Origin: Clostridia bacterium
Lineage (GTDB): Bacteria > Bacillota > Clostridia > Oscillospirales > Acutalibacteraceae
Direction: 5' to 3'
Assembly: GCA_017423825.1 (NCBI GenBank)
Contig: JAFPCP010000024.1
Coordinates: 1-44,721, forward strand
DNA: 44,721 bases
The notes under the pieces: generated by a model
The model's database searches: none
What the model saw: only the letters and a program-made list of their open reading frames with translations
What the model was told of the DNA's origin: nothing
Position numbers and translations under genes: made by a program
Shown: in pieces, positions 41,410-44,721 of the stretch
How positions within the stretch are numbered: position 1 is the first letter of the stretch
Layout: every line of letters begins with the position of its first letter

Positions 41410-41458
41410 TCGAGTGTTCATAACCAACTTGAATGTTGAAAATGAGCACTCGATTTTT
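41409..41458 (+). terminator. terminator after tRNA-Pro
   Basis: ATCGAGTG pairs with CACTCGAT, 34 nt later and followed by TTTTTT. Its left arm coincides with the inverted repeat end of the insert, so the inserted DNA now supplies the tRNA terminator. Confidence 0.55.
41411..41428 (+). repeat. inverted repeat, left arm
   Basis: An 18-bp perfect match to the complement of 42333-42350. Confidence 0.8.
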
Positions 41459-41556
41459 TATGCTTATTTCTCCATTTCGTTACACGCTTTTTGAAAGCGT
41501 GTAACCCACTATAACACTTTCACAGTTTACCGTGTAAAGGTGTCAGTGGATTTTAT

Positions 41557-41585
41557 TTGAAAAATACTTGACTTTGTAGTATAAT
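41557..41585 (+). promoter_or_regulatory. promoter of the zinc-ribbon gene
   Basis: TTGAAA and TATAAT are separated by 17 nt, about 65 nt before the ATG at 41651. Confidence 0.6.
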
Positions 41586-41650
41586 GCTTATGTTGAGGCG
41601 GTAAATAACGTGTATAACACAAGAGGAAGCTGGAAGAAAGGAAAGTAATT

Positions 41651-42331
41651 ATGTATTGTAAAAACTGCGGAAAAGTGGTTGATGAAAATTCTTTGTACTG
41701 CAACAACTGTGGAGCAAAGTTGGGCGGCACGCAAAACAAAAATACTTTTGAAGATAAGTCGAGTTTTGGATTTGCTGTTTTAGGTTTCTTTATTCCTTTG
41801 GTTGGTTTGATTTTGTTTCTTATATATGAAAGTAAGAAACCCAAACGAGCAAAATCTGCCGGTAAAGGTGCTCTAGTTGGATTTATAACAGAAATTGTTT
41901 TGTCTATTATGCTTGTGATTTTATATGTTGTTTTTGCAGCATCCTTGTTTTCTAACATATCTAATGGTACTGAATCCAATATTCCTGTTATTGGTGATAT
42001 CTTTAGAGAAGAAACAACAGACGAAATGTTAGAAAAATATGTAGATGTTTCGTTTGGCGAATTTAAAGTAACCAATAACGGATATTACTCAGAAACATCT
42101 CTTGAAATCACGGTAACAAACAAGGCGGCAACCCAATGTACGTATTACATAACAATTGAGGCGGTTGATGAAAACGGAACAAGACTCAAAACAGATATGA
42201 TTTATGCCGACAGATTAAATGCAGGACAAAAAATAAAACTAACTGCATTTGAGTATGTCGAACAAGATCAAATCAAACAATTTAAGAACGCGACTTTCAA
42301 GGTTTTAGAAATAGATAAGTATGATTTTTAA
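41651..42331 (+). CDS. zinc-ribbon domain membrane protein
   Basis: A 226-residue protein. The N-terminal zinc ribbon has two CxxC pairs: CKNCG (residues 3-7) and CNNCG (17-21). Two hydrophobic helices follow (about 38-58 and 78-103), then an extracellular beta-type domain (about 130-226) in a pattern seen in FxLYD/DUF-type surface domains. Proteins with this plan are frequent in Clostridia and of unknown role. Codon use is strongly A/T-ending, unlike genes to the left, and the gene sits alone inside the inverted-repeat insert, which suggests transfer. AAAGGAAAG lies before the ATG. Confidence 0.85.
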   Translation: MYCKNCGKVVDENSLYCNNCGAKLGGTQNKNTFEDKSSFGFAVLGFFIPLVGLILFLIYESKKPKRAKSAGKGALVGFITEIVLSIMLVILYVVFAASLFSNISNGTESNIPVIGDIFREETTDEMLEKYVDVSFGEFKVTNNGYYSETSLEITVTNKAATQCTYYITIEAVDENGTRLKTDMIYADRLNAGQKIKLTAFEYVEQDQIKQFKNATFKVLEIDKYDF

Positions 42332-42332
42332 G

Positions 42333-42350
42333 GTTGGTTATGAACACTCG
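42333..42350 (-). repeat. inverted repeat, right arm
   Basis: An 18-bp perfect complement of 41411-41428, beginning 2 bases after the zinc-ribbon stop codon. Confidence 0.8.
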
Positions 42351-42357
42351 CACCATA
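42345..42357 (+). repeat. tRNA-Pro 3' end direct repeat, right copy
   Basis: CACTCGCACCATA matches 12 of 13 bases of the tRNA-Pro end at 41397-41409. See the left copy. Confidence 0.45.
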
Positions 42358-42360
42358 ACT

Positions 42361-42405
42361 GAACCGACAGTTGATACAATTATCAGCTGTCGGTTCGTTA
42401 CTTTT
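42361..42405 (+). terminator. terminator after the zinc-ribbon gene
   Basis: A 16-bp stem with one G-U (GAACCGACAGTTGATA with TATCAGCTGTCGGTTC) and a 4-nt loop is followed by GTTACTTTTT. Confidence 0.75.
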
Positions 42406-42518
42406 TAGCCCCTAAACCTCTGTGGTTATGGGGATTTTTCATTTGTATATGAACCCCCTATTGAAAATGCTCTTAAAATGATAAAAAGCCGCATAATCGT
42501 TGGATTGTTAGTCCTCGA

Positions 42519-42617
42519 TTAGTTTAAATCATTACATATCAACAATAATCGTTTCAAAGCGATATCAATCGTAATTTCATTATTTGCTAATTCCTTAAGT
42601 ATTTTACTTTTCGCCAT
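42519..42617 (-). pseudogene. AbiTii-domain N-terminal remnant (abortive infection type)
   Basis: A 32-codon frame starting MAKSKILKELANNE, with GGAGG 5 nt before the ATG. The first 25 residues resemble the start of AbiTii-domain proteins (pattern K-ILKELANNEI-S/T-ALKRLL), which normally run 200 residues or more and belong to abortive-infection phage defence. Here the frame ends with a TAA after LICNDLN, so only the head of the gene remains. The family match is from memory and rests on a short stretch. It could alternatively be a small functional peptide. Confidence 0.45.
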
Positions 42618-42723
42618 TTCTTCCTCCACAAATCAAATCCGTTTTACTAAATTTATTATCGTTACCGATTGTTATGGATTGATCATACCGCATTTATTGT
42701 TTCACTTCCGTGATGATGTCACA

Positions 42724-42750
42724 AAAAAAGGCACCGCCTCCGGTGCCTTT
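42724..42750 (-). terminator. second minus-strand terminator past ferritin
   Basis: AAAGGCACCG/CGGTGCCTTT is followed by seven T residues on the minus strand. It lies beyond the ferritin terminator at 42765 and could back it up. Confidence 0.65.
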
Positions 42751-42764
42751 GAAAGTTCCATGTA

Positions 42765-42795
42765 TAAAAGCGGTACAGCAACATTACTGTACCGC
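42765..42795 (-). terminator. terminator of the ferritin operon
   Basis: A GCGGTACAG/CTGTACCGC stem is followed by TTTTA on the minus strand, about 40 nt after the ferritin stop. Confidence 0.7.
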
Positions 42796-42836
42796 CTTTA
42801 TTGCCTTATTAGGATTTAGTTTTTGATTTCTGTAAA

Positions 42837-43349
42837 TCAAAGCACCAAGGAAGGTGCGGCATATACTCTTGCAGCCAATTCTTGATTGAGCATATAGAGG
42901 CTCTTGGGATCGCTTCCGAACAACTCCATCTTCGTAATCAGATCATTGGCGTTGGTCTCTTCTTCACCCTGCTCTTTAACAAACCAGTCAAGGAACTGCA
43001 TGGTACGGAAATCCCTTACTTCATATGCTGCTGCATAGATATCGTTAATCAAAGAAGTAACATATTCCTCGTGCTCAAGCCCTGCCTTAAGAACGTCCAT
43101 ATGACAGTTGATAGCTTTGTCGGGCTTTGCGATTGCTTCAAGCGTCACCTTCTGATTTTCGTTCTGGAGGTACTGATAAAACAGCATTGCGTGGTCGCGT
43201 TCCTCCTGTGCCTGAATCTTATACCAGTTTGCAAAACCGTCAAGTCCCGCATCCTCAAAGTAGTTAGAAAAATCCAAGTAAAGATATGCGGAGTAAAACT
43301 CTTTGTTGATTTGCTGATTTAACAGCTCATGTACTTTTGCATTCATCAT
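42837..43349 (-). CDS. ftn: ferritin
   Basis: A 170-residue non-haem ferritin that oxidises Fe2+ and stores iron in a 24-mer. Ferroxidase ligands are visible: Glu in NKEFYSAYLYLD (about residue 17), EERDHA (Glu and His, about 50-54), and later EEETNANDLI. The length is standard. It begins 15 nt after the superoxide reductase stop, with AGGAGAGAAG before the ATG; a second ATG directly follows the first. Its place behind superoxide reductase fits removal of free iron during oxidative stress. Confidence 0.95.
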   Translation of the reverse strand: MMNAKVHELLNQQINKEFYSAYLYLDFSNYFEDAGLDGFANWYKIQAQEERDHAMLFYQYLQNENQKVTLEAIAKPDKAINCHMDVLKAGLEHEEYVTSLINDIYAAAYEVRDFRTMQFLDWFVKEQGEEETNANDLITKMELFGSDPKSLYMLNQELAARVYAAPSLVL

Positions 43350-43364
43350 TTTCTTCTCTCCTAT

Positions 43365-43748
43365 TCAAATGTCTGCCTTCCACAAGCCGTGAAGATTGCA
43401 ATAGGCATAAGCAGCAACAGGCTTATCATCGGCAAGAGCAAAGGTTACAACAGGCGCTTTACCCACCTCAAGGCACTTGCGCTGACCACCCTTATCGGTC
43501 TGAAGATATACCCAAAGGATGCTGTGCTCCTCTACCATAGGATGCTCCACGGAACCGATGGTCACAGTCACGGTCTTTCCGTCAACCGATACAACGGGAA
43601 TATGCTTTTCGTGGCTTGCTTCCACTACACCAGGTTCCAGCTTTTTCATCTTCTGTCCACAGCACATCATAGGAACACCTGCATCGTGGATCATTCCGAT
43701 CAAATTCCCGCAATGCTCACAAATATAGAACTTATTGTTATCACACAT
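43365..43748 (-). CDS. dfx: desulfoferrodoxin / superoxide reductase (class I)
   Basis: A 127-residue protein that reduces superoxide to H2O2. The N-terminal desulforedoxin centre has CEHCG and the CC pair in MMCCGQK (residues about 9-30). The catalytic centre ligands are the His residues in KHIPVV, EHPMVEEHSI and the final CNLHG (Cys and His). So both iron sites are intact. The ATG at 43748 has GGAGG 8 nt upstream; the longer frame to 43763 would include it. It is first in an operon with ferritin and divergent from a Crp/Fnr regulator. Electrons probably come from rubredoxin. Confidence 0.95.
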   Translation of the reverse strand: MCDNNKFYICEHCGNLIGMIHDAGVPMMCCGQKMKKLEPGVVEASHEKHIPVVSVDGKTVTVTIGSVEHPMVEEHSILWVYLQTDKGGQRKCLEVGKAPVVTFALADDKPVAAYAYCNLHGLWKADI

Positions 43749-43784
43749 AGAAAAAACCTCCATATTTTAGTTTATTTATTTTTT

Positions 43785-43813
43785 ATTATATCACCAAACT
43801 GTGAATAATTCAA
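43785..43813 (-). promoter_or_regulatory. promoter of the superoxide reductase-ferritin operon
   Basis: On the minus strand TTGAAT and TATAAT are separated by 17 nt, about 37 nt before the ATG. An inverted repeat overlaps the outer end of the -35. Confidence 0.7.
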
Positions 43814-43825
43814 GGCATTTGCCTT
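43812..43825. promoter_or_regulatory. palindrome between divergent promoters, candidate operator
   Basis: AAGGCA-TT-TGCCTT, a perfect 6-2-6 inverted repeat between the superoxide reductase and regulator promoters. It overlaps the -35 of the first and is 8 bp from the -35 of the second. It is a natural candidate site for the Crp/Fnr protein, though it does not match the FNR consensus TTGAT-N4-ATCAA. Confidence 0.45.
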
Positions 43826-43832
43826 ATTCGTA

Positions 43833-43861
43833 TTGAATTTTCGTGGCAAATCGTGCATAAT
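43833..43861 (+). promoter_or_regulatory. promoter of the Crp/Fnr regulator
   Basis: TTGAAT and CATAAT are separated by 17 nt. Transcription would start near 43868, after the first in-frame ATG at 43853, which excludes that ATG as a start. Confidence 0.5.
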
Positions 43862-43924
43862 AATAAAAAAGTACATTCCTTATCTGCGCTGTACCTACAA
43901 GCAGATAAGGATGGGATGGATGAT

Positions 43925-44584
43925 ATGGAATTTCAAAACTATTTCCCTGTTTGGAATAAATTAGATACTGCTCACCAAGGACAGATCCTCGGCACGCTGA
44001 TCACCCGCACGGTGAAAAAAGGAACGGTAATCCATAACGGCAGCAACGATTGCACAGGGCTTTTGCTCGTAAAGTCCGGTCAGCTTCGCGCCTACATTCT
44101 TTCCGATGAAGGACGGGAGATCACCATTTACCGTTTGTTTGATCGGGATATGTGTCTGTTTTCCGCATCCTGCATGATGCGCTCCATTCAGTTTGACATC
44201 ACCATTGAGGCGGAAAAGGACACCGACCTTTGGATCATTCCCGTAGAGGTCTATCAAAGCATTATGGCAGAGTCCGCACCCGTGGCGAACTACACAAACG
44301 AGCTGATGGCCACAAGATTTTCCGACGTTATGTGGCTGATTGAGCAGATCATGTGGAAGAGTCTTGACAAGCGCGTTGCCGCCTTTCTCTTGGAAGAATC
44401 CGCGATTGAGGACAGCGACACTCTGAAAATCACACATGAAGCCGTTGCCAACCACCTTGGTTCTCACCGTGAGGTCATCACACGAATGCTGAAATACTTT
44501 CAGAACGAAGGAATGGTCAAGCTCTCCCGAGGCACGATTGAACTTACAGACAAAACCAAGTTAGAAGAACTAAGCGAAACATAA
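43925..44584 (+). CDS. Crp/Fnr family transcriptional regulator
   Basis: A regulator of about 219 residues, with a cyclic-nucleotide-binding-like beta-barrel (about 15-130) and a C-terminal Crp-type helix-turn-helix (about 165-200, with HEAVANHLGSHREVITRML). Central Cys residues (CLFSASC) might sense redox state, but the N-terminal Cys cluster of true FNR is absent. The start is between the ATGs at 43916 and 43925; I prefer MEFQNYFPVW, which matches relatives. It is divergent from the superoxide reductase operon and probably regulates it in response to oxidant or haem (inference). Confidence 0.88.
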   Translation: MEFQNYFPVWNKLDTAHQGQILGTLITRTVKKGTVIHNGSNDCTGLLLVKSGQLRAYILSDEGREITIYRLFDRDMCLFSASCMMRSIQFDITIEAEKDTDLWIIPVEVYQSIMAESAPVANYTNELMATRFSDVMWLIEQIMWKSLDKRVAAFLLEESAIEDSDTLKITHEAVANHLGSHREVITRMLKYFQNEGMVKLSRGTIELTDKTKLEELSET

Positions 44585-44587
44585 ACG

Positions 44588-44624
44588 ATGTCCGCCGATG
44601 CAAAACGCACGGCGGACATTTTGT
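44588..44624. terminator. terminator after the Crp/Fnr gene
   Basis: A 10-bp stem ATGTCCGCCG/CGGCGGACAT is followed by TTTTG, between convergent genes. Confidence 0.8.
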
Positions 44625-44633
44625 ATCCCTGCC

Positions 44634-44721
44634 TTATTCAATTCCTGTCAGTTCATAACCTGCATTTTGAACAACTGTTTTGAAAGCATCGTTCGACACA
44701 TTTTGATGCAGTTTCACATGA
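44634..44721 (-). CDS. heavy-metal-associated (HMA) domain protein, C-terminal end, cut by window edge
   Basis: The last 28 residues and stop of a minus-strand gene that continues beyond the window. The text VKLHQNVSNDAFKTVV then AGYELTGIE is the closing alpha-helix and beta-strand of the ferredoxin-like HMA fold found in copper chaperones (CopZ) and P-type ATPase metal-binding domains. The metal-binding CxxC would lie outside the window. A small chaperone or the C-terminus of a larger protein are both possible. Confidence 0.6.
   Translation of the reverse strand, partial: HVKLHQNVSNDAFKTVVQNAGYELTGIE

Larger units (their letters stand above)
41411..42350. mobile_element. AT-rich insert bounded by 18-bp perfect inverted repeats
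   Basis: CGAGTGTTCATAACCAAC at 41411-41428 is repeated in perfect inverse at 42333-42350. Between them lie about 0.94 kb of clearly AT-richer DNA with one gene (zinc-ribbon membrane protein). Flanking 13-bp copies of the tRNA end (41397, 42345) differ at one base. There is no transposase or integrase inside, so it would be non-autonomous. The inverted arms could alternatively be a natural pair of transcription-termination elements. Confidence 0.45.
42397..42836. other. AT-rich intergenic stretch with an abortive-infection remnant
   Basis: The only coding signal is the short AbiTii-like remnant at 42519-42617. Two minus-strand terminators lie at 42724 and 42765. The rest is AT-rich and without a recognisable gene. 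It separates the tRNA-Pro insert from the oxidative-stress locus. Confidence 0.5.

Noticed and set aside
1..44721. CRISPR arrays, rRNA operons, complete insertion sequences, phage structural genes
   Set aside because: None seen: no regularly spaced repeats, no transposase or integrase motif, no rRNA sequence, no phage structural protein.

Overview
The window looks like part of a chromosome (or metagenome-assembled contig) of an anaerobic, endospore-forming Firmicute of the class Clostridia, plausibly Oscillospirales. The evidence is a SpoVAE homologue, strong AGGAGG-type ribosome sites, short A-rich promoters, a holB-ricT-trmN-rsmI block in the Firmicutes order, comEC-holA-rnmV, and oxygen-defence genes typical of anaerobes (flavodiiron protein, rubredoxin, superoxide reductase, ferritin). 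Core DNA is roughly half G+C by eye. Both edges carry accessory DNA that is clearly more AT-rich.

Layout. 1-835: accessory edge with one small protein typical of conjugative elements, abutting a MATE transporter cut down to its C-terminus. 994-5501 (minus): cell-surface glycan operon (DUF6020 membrane protein, GT2 glycosyltransferase, GtrA flippase-like protein, acyltransferase 3). 5667-6032: spoVAE with a possible sigma-G promoter. 6177-7436: CNNM/CBS transporter. 7493-12067 (minus): holB, ricT, a ferredoxin with its own promoter and terminator, trmN6-like, rsmI and a membrane-anchored unknown. 12242-18439 (plus): DUF1846 protein, GH78 alpha-L-rhamnosidase, ZIP transporter, flavodiiron protein, rubredoxin. 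18485-21281 (minus): DUF6512 protein, an OPA-type MFS transporter whose N-terminus looks broken, and uracil-DNA glycosylase.

21379-26822 is the most intriguing block. An AraC regulator is divergent from a cytoplasmic ceramidase-fold hydrolase that lacks the ceramidase nucleophile serine. It is followed by a DegT-type PLP sugar aminotransferase, an IolE-like TIM-barrel protein and, behind its own promoter with a palindromic operator, a second TIM-barrel isomerase. This gene set suggests an undescribed route acting on an amino sugar, amino-cyclitol or keto-inositol; that is inference only.

26924-41040 is mostly housekeeping: tRNA-Lys, apt, YfhO, a PTS IIC-like protein, a uridine-kinase-like NTPase, a beta-CASP nuclease, a D-2-hydroxyacid dehydrogenase, a Nudix hydrolase, an E2-like acyltransferase relative lacking its catalytic His, comEC, holA and rnmV. 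41074-42836 is a tRNA-Pro hotspot: a strong promoter, a truncated tRNA-Pro 5' half, an intact tRNA-Pro(UGG), then about 0.94 kb of AT-rich DNA between perfect 18-bp inverted repeats carrying a zinc-ribbon membrane protein, and a remnant of an AbiTii-type abortive-infection gene. 42837-44721 is an oxidative-stress locus: ferritin and superoxide reductase divergent from a Crp/Fnr regulator, and the end of a heavy-metal-binding (HMA) protein cut by the window edge.
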